Assembly (NCBI RefSeq): GCF_947492455.1
Contig: NZ_CANLNB010000002.1
Location: 62,001-126,000, forward strand
Direction: 5' to 3'
DNA: 64,000 nucleotides
DNA from: an uncultured Aliiroseovarius sp.
Lineage (GTDB): Bacteria; Pseudomonadota; Alphaproteobacteria; Rhodobacterales; Rhodobacteraceae
Within the stretch, counting starts at the first letter, position 1. Every line of letters starts with the position of its first letter. The translations under genes and the position numbers were made by a program. Shown here piece by piece: positions 43,656 to 52,435 of the stretch. The notes beneath the pieces were generated by a model, which ran no database searches, was not told where the DNA came from, and saw nothing but the letters and a program-made list of their open reading frames with translations.

Positions 43656-44708
43656 ATGGAAAAGATTGACCCTCAGAAACTGCGCCGTGGCTGGACCACG
43701 GGCGCCTGTGCCACGGCCGCGGTGAAGGCCGCGTTGGATGCGCTATGGGGGCAGGGTGCGCCCGCGCGCGTAACCATCACGTTGCCGCGTGGGGAAACGC
43801 CGGATTTCCTGATCTACGATCTGATCACCGGCGATAACTGGGCGGAAGCGGCGATCGTGAAGGATGCAGGCGACGACCCGGACGTGACCCATGGCGCGGT
43901 GATCCGGGCGCGTGTCGCGCCTGCGAAACCGGGACAGGGTGTGTTCTTTGTCGCGGGCGAGGGCGTTGGCACGGTGACGAAACCCGGCCTGCCGATCCCT
44001 GTCGGGCAACCTGCAATCAATCCGGTGCCACGCCAGATGATCAAAGGCGTCGTGCACGAGGCCGCGGCGAGCTATGATCAAGCCGCGGATGTGATCGTCA
44101 CCATCTCGGTCGAGGATGGGGCGGCGCTTGCCGAGAAGACGTGGAACCCGCGGCTTGGCATCAAGGGCGGGCTGTCCATTCTGGGCACCACCGGCATTGT
44201 GCGCCCGTTTTCCTGCGCGGCGTGGATCGCCTCGATCCATAGGGGCATTGATGTGGCGCGCGCTGAGGGGCTGACCCATTTGGCGGGCTGCACCGGGGCG
44301 ACCTCGGAAAAGGTGGTGCAGGGGCTGATGGGCCTGTCTGACGGGGCGATGATCGACATGGGAGATTTCGCGGGCGGGATGCTGAAATATTTGGCGCGGA
44401 ACCCGATTGACAGGGTGACCATAGGCGGCGGCATTGGCAAGCTGACCAAGCTGGCGCAAGGTGCGCGGGATTTGCATTCGGGGCGCAGTCAGGTGGACTT
44501 TGATGTGCTGGCCGAGTGGTTGGACGATCCCGAGGTTGCGAACATGAATACAGCCCTGCAAGCATATGAAAAACATGGGCAAAAAATGTCATCGATGATC
44601 GCCGAAAAAGCGAAGTCCCAAGCCGTCGCGATTCTGCGCGCTGCGCCGATTTCGGTGGACATCGTGGTGATTGACCGAAAGGGCGATATCATCGCGCAAG
44701 CCCTGTGA
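43656..44708 (+). CDS. cbiD: Cobalt-precorrin-5B C1-methyltransferase CbiD
   Basis: CbiD methylates C1 of the corrin ring; it is the anaerobic-type counterpart of CobF. The 350-residue product starts MEKIDPQKLRRGWTTGACATAA, the standard CbiD N-terminus. It has GEGVGTVTKPGLPIPVGQPAINP near residue 108, SILGTTGIVRPFS near 177 and CTGATSEKVVQ near 208. The longer frame to 43542 would overlap cobA and lacks family similarity. A promoter placed directly before the ATG suggests a leaderless message. cobK follows with a GTGA overlap. Confidence 0.93.
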   Translation: MEKIDPQKLRRGWTTGACATAAVKAALDALWGQGAPARVTITLPRGETPDFLIYDLITGDNWAEAAIVKDAGDDPDVTHGAVIRARVAPAKPGQGVFFVAGEGVGTVTKPGLPIPVGQPAINPVPRQMIKGVVHEAAASYDQAADVIVTISVEDGAALAEKTWNPRLGIKGGLSILGTTGIVRPFSCAAWIASIHRGIDVARAEGLTHLAGCTGATSEKVVQGLMGLSDGAMIDMGDFAGGMLKYLARNPIDRVTIGGGIGKLTKLAQGARDLHSGRSQVDFDVLAEWLDDPEVANMNTALQAYEKHGQKMSSMIAEKAKSQAVAILRAAPISVDIVVIDRKGDIIAQAL

Positions 44709-45436
44709 AAATCCTGCTGCTGGCTGGAACCGGCGAGGCACGCGCCTTGGCAAAGCTCTTGGCGGATCAAGGGCAGGATGTGCTGGCCTCTTTGGCAGGC
44801 GTGACGCGTGCCCCCGCGACCTATCCCGTTCCGACACGCGTGGGTGGCTTTGGTGGTGTGGCTGCACAACGGGACTTTGTGATCACAAATGGATTTAATG
44901 CCGTCGTTGACGCTACGCACCCGTTCGCGGCGCAGATTTCTGAACGCAGCTTCCAAATATGCAAAGTATTATCAGTGCCTTATCTTCGGCTGTTAAGGCC
45001 AGAATGGCGTGCGGAAAGTAGCGACGACTGGCAGTTGACCGACCATCCCGAAGCGGTGTCAGAACACATTCCGACGGGCGCGCGGGTGCTGCTGGCGACC
45101 GGGGCGGCTTCGGTTTCGGATTGGGCAGATCTGGCCGAGGGGCGCACACTGTTTTGTCGCCGCGTGGATGCGACCGACGATCCTTTTCCCTATGAGGGAG
45201 ACTGGATCGTGGGGCGCCCGCCATTCTCGTTGGAAGAAGAGTTGGACACGCTGCGCAGTCACGGCATCACACATGTGGTCAGCAAAAACGCGGGCGGGCC
45301 GACCAGCGCCAAGCTGTTGGCCGCGCGCCAGCTGGGCTTGCCCGTCGTGATGCTTAACCGCCCCGCCTTGCCTGATTGCGATTGCGTGGAAACCCCTGAA
45401 GAGGCGCTGGCATGGCTGACGGCCCTGAAACACTGA
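44705..45436 (+). CDS. cobK: Precorrin-6A reductase
   Basis: CobK reduces precorrin-6A to dihydro-precorrin-6 with NADPH. The 243-residue product shows the family blocks LLLAGTGEARALAKLLADQG at the N-terminus, VDATHPFAAQISE near residue 67, VLLATGAASVSDWADL near 119, and SHGITHVVSKNAGGPTSAKL near 180 with the conserved Lys-Asn. It starts at GTG 44705, overlapping the cbiD stop by four bases. Its 3' end overlaps the next gene by 25 bases. Confidence 0.92.
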   Translation: MKILLLAGTGEARALAKLLADQGQDVLASLAGVTRAPATYPVPTRVGGFGGVAAQRDFVITNGFNAVVDATHPFAAQISERSFQICKVLSVPYLRLLRPEWRAESSDDWQLTDHPEAVSEHIPTGARVLLATGAASVSDWADLAEGRTLFCRRVDATDDPFPYEGDWIVGRPPFSLEEELDTLRSHGITHVVSKNAGGPTSAKLLAARQLGLPVVMLNRPALPDCDCVETPEEALAWLTALKH

Positions 45437-46053
45437 TCCTCAGGCAGGACTGCCTGCAACGCGAGGCCGCCGCGCTGTGCCGGATCGAGCCGCGGTTCCG
45501 GCCCGTTTGGGATCATCTGGACGAGATCCCGCTGCGGCTGCGCCCGGATGGGTTTTCGGCACTCATGTTTGCCATCGTGGGGCAGCAGGTCTCGACCGCA
45601 TCAGCAGCTGCAATTTGGCGGCGGGTGCAGGAGGCTGGATTAGATGACATCAGCAATGTTGCCCGCGCCAGTGATAAGGATCTGGCAGATGTTGGACTGT
45701 CGCGTCCGAAAATCCGCTATACCAATGCTTTGGCCGAGGCGGGGATCGATTATCCCGCGCTGCACCACTTGCCGTCCGATCAGGTGATGGAGATTCTGAC
45801 CGCCGTGCCGGGGATCGGGACGTGGACGGCCGAGATCTATGCGCTGTTCGCATTGGCCCGCGCGGATGTGTTTCCGGCAGGCGATTTGGCCCTGCAAGAG
45901 GCGGCGAAACGGCTGTTTGATCTGCCCGAGCGGCCCAAAGAAAAGGCGATGCGCGCGATGGCGCGGGACTGGTCCCCCAACAGGGGCGTTGCGGCGCGGT
46001 TGCTCTGGGCCTATTACCGCATGGAAACAGAACGCGAAGGGATAGGCGAATGA
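45412..46053 (+). CDS. DNA-3-methyladenine glycosylase, AlkA-like HhH-GPD protein
   Basis: This base-excision enzyme removes alkylated bases. The 213-residue product is an HhH-GPD superfamily member: ALMFAIVGQQVSTASAAAIWRRV near residue 50, the helix-hairpin-helix LTAVPGIGTWTAEIYALFAL near 128, and the catalytic Asp in VFPAGDLALQEAAKRLF near 150. It lacks the N-terminal Ada-like or extra domain of E. coli AlkA. GAAGAGG precedes the ATG. It overlaps cobK by 25 bases and the following esterase gene by 4 (ATGA), so it is translated as part of the cobalamin gene string without metabolic kinship. Confidence 0.9.
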   Translation: MADGPETLILRQDCLQREAAALCRIEPRFRPVWDHLDEIPLRLRPDGFSALMFAIVGQQVSTASAAAIWRRVQEAGLDDISNVARASDKDLADVGLSRPKIRYTNALAEAGIDYPALHHLPSDQVMEILTAVPGIGTWTAEIYALFALARADVFPAGDLALQEAAKRLFDLPERPKEKAMRAMARDWSPNRGVAARLLWAYYRMETEREGIGE

Positions 46054-46733
46054 CCCGCATCTTGGAAAGCAAACGGCGCGAAGCGGCCTCGGGCACCACG
46101 AAATCGGTGGTGGTGTTTTTGCACGGCTATGGCGCGGATGGCGCCGACCTGCTGGGGCTGGCCGATCCCCTGTCGCAGCACATGCCCGACACGACCTTCA
46201 TCGCCCCTGACGCGCCCGAGAAATGCCTGGGCAACCCGATGGGATACCAGTGGTTCCCGATCCCGTGGCTGGACGGTTCGTCGGAAGAAGACAGCATGCG
46301 TGGCGTCGAAATGGCGACCGGCGACATTAACGCTTTCCTTGATCAGGTGCTGGAAGATGAAGGCATCGAACCCTCGCAACTGATCGTGTTCGGCTTCTCG
46401 CAAGGCACGATGATGTCCCTGCGTGTGCTGCCCCGTCGGGACGAGCCGATTGCCGGGCTGGTCGCGTTCTCGGGCCGGATGCTGGAGCCGGATCAGTTCG
46501 CCGAGAATGTCGTGTCGAAACTGCCGATCCTGCTGGTCCACGGTGATCAGGACGACATGGTGCCTCCAGGCCATTTCAGCGAAAGTGGCGAAGTGCTGCA
46601 GGCTGCTGGGTTCGAGACCTACGGCTTCATCATGAAGGGCACCGGGCATGGGATCGCGATGGACGGTCTGTCGGTTGCGCTGAGCTTCATGCTGGACAAG
46701 CTGGGGATGGCCCCGGCCGAGGCTGCCAACTGA
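46050..46733 (+). CDS. Phospholipase/carboxylesterase-family alpha/beta hydrolase
   Basis: The 227-residue product is an alpha/beta hydrolase of the carboxylesterase type (YpfH / APT1-like). It has the oxyanion segment VVFLHGYGADGADLLGLA near residue 23, the nucleophile Ser in VFGFSQGTMMSL near 113, Asp in LVHGDQDDMVPPGHF near 167, and His in GTGHGI near 201, making a complete triad. The substrate may be a short-chain or lyso-lipid ester, which motifs cannot decide. It starts within the stop of the glycosylase gene (ATGA) and ends the cbiD-cobK transcription string. Confidence 0.9.
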   Translation: MTRILESKRREAASGTTKSVVVFLHGYGADGADLLGLADPLSQHMPDTTFIAPDAPEKCLGNPMGYQWFPIPWLDGSSEEDSMRGVEMATGDINAFLDQVLEDEGIEPSQLIVFGFSQGTMMSLRVLPRRDEPIAGLVAFSGRMLEPDQFAENVVSKLPILLVHGDQDDMVPPGHFSESGEVLQAAGFETYGFIMKGTGHGIAMDGLSVALSFMLDKLGMAPAEAAN

Positions 46734-46850
46734 TCACGTCTGGCGCACCGCCTGTCACATCCCTGAGATAATCCGATGTTATCCCGTTGATGACCCCATA
46801 TGTTGGGGTTGTCAGGTTGTCTTATCAATATATAGTCAACCTATAAGCAT

Positions 46851-46869
46851 GGGGCGGGTGTCCCGCCCC
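46851..46869 (+). other. Hairpin in the gap before the HNH gene
   Basis: GGGGCGGG (46851-46858) and CCCGCCCC (46862-46869) form a perfect 8-base stem over TGT; no T-run follows. In the same gap AGGTTG (46814) and CAACCT (46837) flank an A+T-rich segment, possibly the promoter of the next gene. Confidence 0.45.
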
Positions 46870-46913
46870 GACAACCGATTGAGGATGTATTACGGGCGAG
46901 GATTGGATGCGTC

Positions 46914-47498
46914 ATGGACGGAGACTTCAGAACTGACTTTGTACGCGAAGGCGGGGGCGTCAAGCAGCGCGCCGCCTTGGTGCTAAACGCGGATTTCAGG
47001 CCTTTGTCCTATTATCCGCTGTCTCTGTGGCCCTGGCAGGAGGCCGTGAAGGCGGCGGTGCTGGATCGGGTCAATATATTGGCTGAGTATGACGAGGTGG
47101 TCAGAAGCCCGTCGCTTGAGCTGAAGATCCCCTCGGTCGTGGTTCTGAAAGACTATGTGAAACCTCAAAAGCGCGTGGCCTTCACGCGCTTTAATTTGTT
47201 TTTGAGGGATGAATTTTGCTGTCAGTACTGCGGGGCGAAGGGGGATTTGACTTTTGATCACGTGGTGCCGCGGGCTGCTGGCGGTGTGACCAGCTGGGAA
47301 AATGTGGTGGCGGCCTGTCAGCGGTGCAATTTGAAGAAGGGCTCGAAACCCTTGCGGCACTCGGGACTGAGCCTGCGCAAGCCTGCGCGCCAACCCACGG
47401 CAGAAGAGCTGCGCAATGTCGGGCGCAAGTTTCCCCCCGGCCATTTACACGACAGTTGGATGGACTTTCTGTACTGGGATACAGAACTCGATGCCTAA
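46914..47498 (+). CDS. HNH endonuclease-domain protein
   Basis: The 194-residue product has a treble-clef HNH domain in its centre: CCQYCGAKGDLTFDHVVPRAAGG near residue 103 (two zinc cysteines, then the D-H-V-P catalytic part) and CQRCNLKKGSK near 138 (the second CxxC and the Asn/Lys end). The N-terminal ALVLNADFRPLSYYPLSLWPWQEA is typical of the stand-alone HNH proteins common in alphaproteobacteria and cyanobacteria. The cellular role is unknown; no phage or restriction genes are nearby. Confidence 0.88.
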   Translation: MDGDFRTDFVREGGGVKQRAALVLNADFRPLSYYPLSLWPWQEAVKAAVLDRVNILAEYDEVVRSPSLELKIPSVVVLKDYVKPQKRVAFTRFNLFLRDEFCCQYCGAKGDLTFDHVVPRAAGGVTSWENVVAACQRCNLKKGSKPLRHSGLSLRKPARQPTAEELRNVGRKFPPGHLHDSWMDFLYWDTELDA

Positions 47499-47567
47499 TC
47501 TGTCGGATTTCGCATGACGGCGTGGATGTGACTCGCTAGCGTCCTCTTACACAACAGAGAGGCCGCC

Positions 47568-48518
47568 ATGTCAGATCCGTTTTTCACCCCCGTTTCAGGC
47601 TTTGATCTGCCGCGTTTCGCTGGCGTGCCGACCTTCATGCGGCTGCCTTATGTGGATTTTGACCACCCGCGATTCTCGGATGTGCAGGTTGGCCTGATCG
47701 GTGCGCCCTGGGATGGTGGTACCACCAACCGACCCGGCCCGCGCCACGGCCCGCGCCAATTGCGCGATATGTCCACCATGATCCGGGCGCAGAACGGTGC
47801 GACCGGCGTGCGCCCGTTCGAGGTAATGAACTGCGCGGATCTGGGCGACGTAGCCCCGAATCCCGCGGACGTCATGGACAGCCTGAAGCGGATGGAGGCG
47901 TTCTATGCCCGCGTCCACGCCGCTGGCATCCGTCCGCTGACCGGAGGGGGCGATCACCTGTGTACCCTGCCGATTCTGCGTGCACTGGCCAAGGACGGGG
48001 CGGTTGGGATGGTGCATTTCGACAGCCACACGGACCTGTTCCACTCGTATTTCGACGGCACCATGTACACCCACGGCACGCCCTTCCGCCGCGCCGTGGA
48101 AGAGGGGCTTCTGGACCCCAAGCGCGTGGTGATGATTGGCATTCGTGGCACCGCCTATGACAATGAAGACCGCGACTTTGCCGACAGCGTCGGCATCCGC
48201 GTGATTCCCATCGAAGAGTTCCACACCCGCGGGGTGGATGACGTGATGACCGAGGCCCGCGAGATCGTCGGGCAGGGTGCCACCTATGTCAGCTATGACA
48301 TTGATTTCGTTGATCCCGCCTTCGCGCCCGGTACCGGCACGCCCGAGGTCGGTGGGCCGAACTCCTATCAAGCGCTTCAGGTCGTGCGCGCCTTGCAGGG
48401 GTTGAACATTATCGGCGCTGATCTGGTTGAAGTCTCGCCACCGTTCGATCCCAGCGGAGCGACTGCTTACTTGGGCGCATCGATCATGTTCGAGCTTCTA
48501 TGTGTGATGGTGGGCTGA
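47568..48518 (+). CDS. Agmatinase/guanidino-acid ureohydrolase, second copy
   Basis: The 316-residue product is another Mn-dependent ureohydrolase: GGDHL near residue 128, DSHTD near 151, DIDFVDPAFAPGTGTPEVGG near 243, and SPPFDPSGAT. The residue after DID (Phe-Val instead of Gly-Leu) and the N-terminal region FMRLPYVDF differ clearly from the copy at 14708, so the two probably use different guanidino substrates. This one resembles the guanidinobutyrase/agmatinase group. AGAGAGG precedes the ATG. It stands alone between the HNH gene and zwf. Confidence 0.9.
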   Translation: MSDPFFTPVSGFDLPRFAGVPTFMRLPYVDFDHPRFSDVQVGLIGAPWDGGTTNRPGPRHGPRQLRDMSTMIRAQNGATGVRPFEVMNCADLGDVAPNPADVMDSLKRMEAFYARVHAAGIRPLTGGGDHLCTLPILRALAKDGAVGMVHFDSHTDLFHSYFDGTMYTHGTPFRRAVEEGLLDPKRVVMIGIRGTAYDNEDRDFADSVGIRVIPIEEFHTRGVDDVMTEAREIVGQGATYVSYDIDFVDPAFAPGTGTPEVGGPNSYQALQVVRALQGLNIIGADLVEVSPPFDPSGATAYLGASIMFELLCVMVG

Positions 48519-48607
48519 TCCGCCATCCTGACCGACTTTGCTTGTGACGCGCCATAAGGATGCTAGACTTATGCGAACGAAGCGGTTAGAAGGCCGTGAG
48601 TGAAATA

Positions 48608-48619
48608 GTTAGCGCTAAC
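48608..48619. promoter_or_regulatory. LacI-type operator before zwf
   Basis: GTTAGCGCTAAC is a perfect 12-base palindrome with the central CG typical of LacI-family sites. It ends 16 bases before the zwf ATG, between the presumed promoter (TTGTGA, 16 bases, TAGACT at 48564-48569) and the ribosome binding site, where a bound repressor would block elongation. Confidence 0.7.
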
Positions 48620-48635
48620 ATAACTGGAGTTCCTG

Positions 48636-50090
48636 ATGGTCTCGCGTGTTATTCCGGTCGATCCTTTTGATCTGGTCATTTTTGGTGGGACGGGTGATCT
48701 GTCGCGTCGCAAAATCCTGCCCGGTCTGTACCGGCGCTTCCGTGATGGTCAGATGCCTAAGGGCGCGCGCATCATCGGTGCTGCGCGTAGTGACATGGAC
48801 GACGACGGCTTTCGCGATTTCGTGGAAGAGGCCGTGCGTAGCTTTGTATCCAAGCGCAAATGTGACCCCGACACGCTGGCGGCGTTTCGCGAGACGCTAT
48901 TCTATGTGCAAGTGGACGCCACGGGCGATGACGGCTGGGCAGAGCTGAAAGCCAAAAGCAAGTTGGACCGGGTACAGGCCTTCTATTTCTCGGTCGGGCC
49001 CCGTTTGTTTGGTCCCCTTGCGGAACGCCTTCACACGAAGGGGATCGCAGGGCCTGAGGCGCGGATCGTGGTCGAGAAGCCCTTTGGGCATGACATCGAA
49101 TCTGCCCGCGCGCTGAACGCCACGCTGGCCGAACATTTCGACGAAAGCCAGATCTACCGCATCGACCATTATCTTGGAAAAGAGACGGTGCAGAACCTGA
49201 TGGCACTGCGCTTTGGCAACATGCTGTTCGAGCCGCTTTGGAACGCGCAATACGTGGACCACATCCAGATCACCGTGGCCGAGACCGTCGGCGTCGAAGG
49301 GCGGGGCGGGTATTTTGACAAATCGGGCGCGATGCGCGACATGGTGCAGAACCACCTGATGCAGCTTCTGTGTCTGACCGCGATGGAGCCGCCCTCGAAA
49401 TTCGATTCGGATGCGGTGCGGGATGAGAAGTTGAAGATCATCCGCGCTTTGGATCCTGTCGCGCCGGAAGACATGGTGCGCGGTCAGTACGCGGCAGATG
49501 ACGAGGTCGCGTCCTATCTGACGGATGCGGAAGCCGACGCCAGTGACACGGAAAGCTTCATTGCGATGAAGCTGCACATCTCGAACTGGCGCTGGAACGG
49601 GACGCCGTTTTACCTGCGCACAGGCAAACGCCTGAAGGCGCGGATGTCCGAAATTGTGGTGCGGTTCAAAGAACCGCCGCACTCGATTTTCGAGGCAGAC
49701 ACGGGCCAGTCCGCGAACGAGCTGTCCATTCGTCTACAACCCAATGAAGGCATGGACTTGAAGGTCACAATCAAGGAACCCGGGCCGGGGGGCATGCGCT
49801 TGATCGACGTGCCTTTGGACATGACCTTTGCCGAGGCATTGGGGGAAGAAATCGCCGATTCTCCAGATGCTTATGAACGTCTGATCATGGACGTGATCCG
49901 CGGCAACCAGACGCTGTTCATGCGCGGGGACGAGGTCGAGGCCGCATGGGCTTGGACCGATCCGATCATCGAAGATTGGGAACGTCGCCGCGACAAACCG
50001 ATCAGCTATGACCCGTTCTCGACCGGGCCGGAAGAGGCGCTTATGCTGCTTCATAAAGATGGCCGTCGCTGGAGGGAGATTCGCGAATGA
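48636..50090 (+). CDS. zwf: Glucose-6-phosphate dehydrogenase
   Basis: Zwf oxidises glucose-6-phosphate to 6-phosphogluconolactone with NADP and opens the Entner-Doudoroff and pentose-phosphate routes. The 484-residue product has the Rossmann LVIFGGTGDLSRRKILPGLY near residue 13, the EKPFGHD block near 149, and the active-site IYRIDHYLGKETVQN near 175. TGGAG lies seven bases before the ATG. It heads a zwf-pgl-pgi operon; pgl overlaps it by four bases. A LacI-type palindrome in the leader suggests control by a sugar-responsive repressor. Confidence 0.96.
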   Translation: MVSRVIPVDPFDLVIFGGTGDLSRRKILPGLYRRFRDGQMPKGARIIGAARSDMDDDGFRDFVEEAVRSFVSKRKCDPDTLAAFRETLFYVQVDATGDDGWAELKAKSKLDRVQAFYFSVGPRLFGPLAERLHTKGIAGPEARIVVEKPFGHDIESARALNATLAEHFDESQIYRIDHYLGKETVQNLMALRFGNMLFEPLWNAQYVDHIQITVAETVGVEGRGGYFDKSGAMRDMVQNHLMQLLCLTAMEPPSKFDSDAVRDEKLKIIRALDPVAPEDMVRGQYAADDEVASYLTDAEADASDTESFIAMKLHISNWRWNGTPFYLRTGKRLKARMSEIVVRFKEPPHSIFEADTGQSANELSIRLQPNEGMDLKVTIKEPGPGGMRLIDVPLDMTFAEALGEEIADSPDAYERLIMDVIRGNQTLFMRGDEVEAAWAWTDPIIEDWERRRDKPISYDPFSTGPEEALMLLHKDGRRWREIRE

Positions 50091-50761
50091 ACCTGATCGA
50101 GTATGCAGATCGCGACATGATGATGCTGGACTTGGCCGATGTGCTGGCGTCTGAACTGACCCAAATGCTGGACCATGAAGAGCGTGCATCGCTTGCAGTG
50201 CCGGGTGGCACGACGCCCGGGCCGGTATTCGACGCACTCAGCGCGGTGGATCTGGATTGGGCGCGCGTCGATGTGTTGCTGACGGACGAACGCTGGGTGC
50301 CGGAAAGCAGCCCGCGCTCGAACACAGCACTTCTGCGATCGCGCCTGCTGGTAGGGCACGCTGCCAAAGCCAATCTGGTGCCGCTCTATGCCGACAATTC
50401 GCGCCCGGAAGACGCCTTGCCCGATCTGTCGCGCGGGGTCGAAGCGCTCACGCCGATCTCGGTCGTGCTGTTGGGGATGGGCGAAGACATGCACACGGCC
50501 AGCCTGTTTCCCGGCGCTGATCACTTGGACGAGGCGTTGTCTCGTCACGCGCCGCCCTTGCTGCCGATGCGTGCGCCCGGCGCGGATGAACCACGTGTGA
50601 CGTTGACCGCGCCGATTTTGAACGGGGCAATGTCCAAACATCTGTTGATCCTAGGCACGGCGAAGCGTGATGCGCTGAACAAGGCGATGGCCGAAAAACA
50701 CGCCCGCCTTGCACCGGTGAAGGCCGTGATGTCCGATATGACGGTGCACTGGGCAGAATAA
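50087..50761 (+). CDS. pgl: 6-Phosphogluconolactonase
   Basis: Pgl hydrolyses 6-phosphogluconolactone to 6-phosphogluconate. The 224-residue product has the DevB/SOL-type blocks [16 protein letters not shown] near residue 36, [17 protein letters not shown] near 63, and [17 protein letters not shown] near 130 with the catalytic His. Its ATG overlaps the zwf stop (ATGA), so the two are translationally coupled, in keeping with successive reactions. Confidence 0.93.
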   Translation: MNLIEYADRDMMMLDLADVLASELTQMLDHEERASLAVPGGTTPGPVFDALSAVDLDWARVDVLLTDERWVPESSPRSNTALLRSRLLVGHAAKANLVPLYADNSRPEDALPDLSRGVEALTPISVVLLGMGEDMHTASLFPGADHLDEALSRHAPPLLPMRAPGADEPRVTLTAPILNGAMSKHLLILGTAKRDALNKAMAEKHARLAPVKAVMSDMTVHWAE

Positions 50762-50792
50762 ACGCGGGCGAAGGCCTGCACCGGGGAATATT

Positions 50793-52403
50793 ATGACCAT
50801 TGATAAGCTGATTGCGCATAACAAAACCTTAGCTAACACGCGTCTGACCGACCTGTTCGACGCCGACCCTGACAGGGCGACCAAATATAGCTCCGAGGCT
50901 GCGGGCCTGTATTTCGATTGGTCGAAAACGGGGCTGGATGATCAGGCGGTTGAGTTGCTGTTGTCCCTTGCGGATGACGCTGGGGTGGCGGCGCGGCGCG
51001 ATCAGATGTTCGGTGGTGCCAAGATTAACGACACCGAAGGTCGCGCGGTGCTGCATACAGCCCTGCGCGCGGGCCCCGAGGCTAAGGTCTTCGTGGATGG
51101 CGAGGACGTCATGCCGGGTGTCCGCGACACGCTTGCACGGATGCGGGATTTCGCCACGCGCCTGCGCGCGGGCCAGATCCGTGCGCCGGGCGGGGGGCGG
51201 TTCCGGGATGTGGTGAATATCGGCATTGGCGGCTCAGACCTTGGTCCGGCGATGGCGACGCAAGCGCTTTCACCCTACCACGACGGGCCGCGCGTGCATT
51301 TCGTCTCGAACGTAGATGGGGCGCAGATTTCAGATGTCTTGCGCGGGCTGAACCCAGCGGAAACGCTGATCATGGTGGCCTCGAAGACGTTCACCACCAT
51401 CGAGACCATGACCAACGCCGCCACAGCGCGCGACTGGCTTCTGCGGGATGTCCCTGCGGATGCGGTTGGTTTACATTTCGCCGCGCTGTCCTCGAATCTC
51501 GAGAAAACGGCCGAGTGGGGCATCGCTGATGAACGTGTCTTTGGGTTCGAGGACTGGGTTGGCGGGCGCTACTCCATGTGGGGGCCGATTGGGCTGTCCT
51601 TGATGATCGCCATTGGGGCTGACAGGTTCGATCAGATGCTGTCCGGCGCGCGCGCGATGGATCAGCACTTTCAGACCGCCGAAGGTCGCGCGAACATGCC
51701 GCTGATGCTGGCCTTGGTCGGGTTCTGGCACCGTCAGGTCTGCGGCTATGCAACCCGCGCCGTGCTGCCGTACGAGCAACGTCTGGCGCGTCTGCCCGCC
51801 TATCTTCAACAGCTTGAGATGGAGAGCAACGGCAAGCGCGTGGCGTTGGACGGGACGGCGCTGGACCTGCCGTCTGGCCCCGTGGTCTGGGGCGAGCCGG
51901 GCACCAATGGCCAGCACGCCTTCTATCAGCTGATCCATCAGGGTACCGACATCATCCCCTGCGAATTCATGGTGGGGGCAGAAGGGCATGAACCTGATCT
52001 GGCGCACCAGCATCAGCTGCTGGTGGCCAACTGTCTTGCGCAGTCGCAGGCCTTGATGACAGGCCGCAGCCTGTCCGAGGCGCGTGCGTTGATGCAGGCA
52101 AAAGGCTTTGACGGGGACGAGCTGGAGCGTCAGGCCGCCCACCGTGTCTTCCCCGGAAACCGCCCCTCGACCACGTTGCTCTATTCCAAGCTGACGCCGG
52201 AGGTTCTGGGTGCCATTATCGCGCTTTATGAACACCGTGTGTTCGTGGAAGGGGTGCTGCTTGGCATCAACTCGTTCGATCAGTGGGGCGTGGAACTGGG
52301 CAAGGAACTGGCCGTTGCCTTGGCGCCGGTTCTGAGCGGAGACGCGTCGGCGGATGCACTGGATGGATCTACGCGCGCTCTGATTGAGATGTTAGGTGAA
52401 TAG
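50793..52403 (+). CDS. pgi: Glucose-6-phosphate isomerase
   Basis: Pgi interconverts glucose-6-phosphate and fructose-6-phosphate; next to zwf it lets fructose-6-phosphate be cycled into the oxidative route. The 536-residue product has [12 protein letters not shown]-like [14 protein letters not shown] near residue 144, [13 protein letters not shown] near 197, [13 protein letters not shown] near 258, and the [14 protein letters not shown] signature near 494. A CGGGGAA site precedes the ATG, 31 bases after pgl. No terminator is obvious after the stop. Confidence 0.95.
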   Translation: MTIDKLIAHNKTLANTRLTDLFDADPDRATKYSSEAAGLYFDWSKTGLDDQAVELLLSLADDAGVAARRDQMFGGAKINDTEGRAVLHTALRAGPEAKVFVDGEDVMPGVRDTLARMRDFATRLRAGQIRAPGGGRFRDVVNIGIGGSDLGPAMATQALSPYHDGPRVHFVSNVDGAQISDVLRGLNPAETLIMVASKTFTTIETMTNAATARDWLLRDVPADAVGLHFAALSSNLEKTAEWGIADERVFGFEDWVGGRYSMWGPIGLSLMIAIGADRFDQMLSGARAMDQHFQTAEGRANMPLMLALVGFWHRQVCGYATRAVLPYEQRLARLPAYLQQLEMESNGKRVALDGTALDLPSGPVVWGEPGTNGQHAFYQLIHQGTDIIPCEFMVGAEGHEPDLAHQHQLLVANCLAQSQALMTGRSLSEARALMQAKGFDGDELERQAAHRVFPGNRPSTTLLYSKLTPEVLGAIIALYEHRVFVEGVLLGINSFDQWGVELGKELAVALAPVLSGDASADALDGSTRALIEMLGE

Positions 52404-52435
52404 CGCCTAATAACCCTTTGAAAAACAATCGCTAA

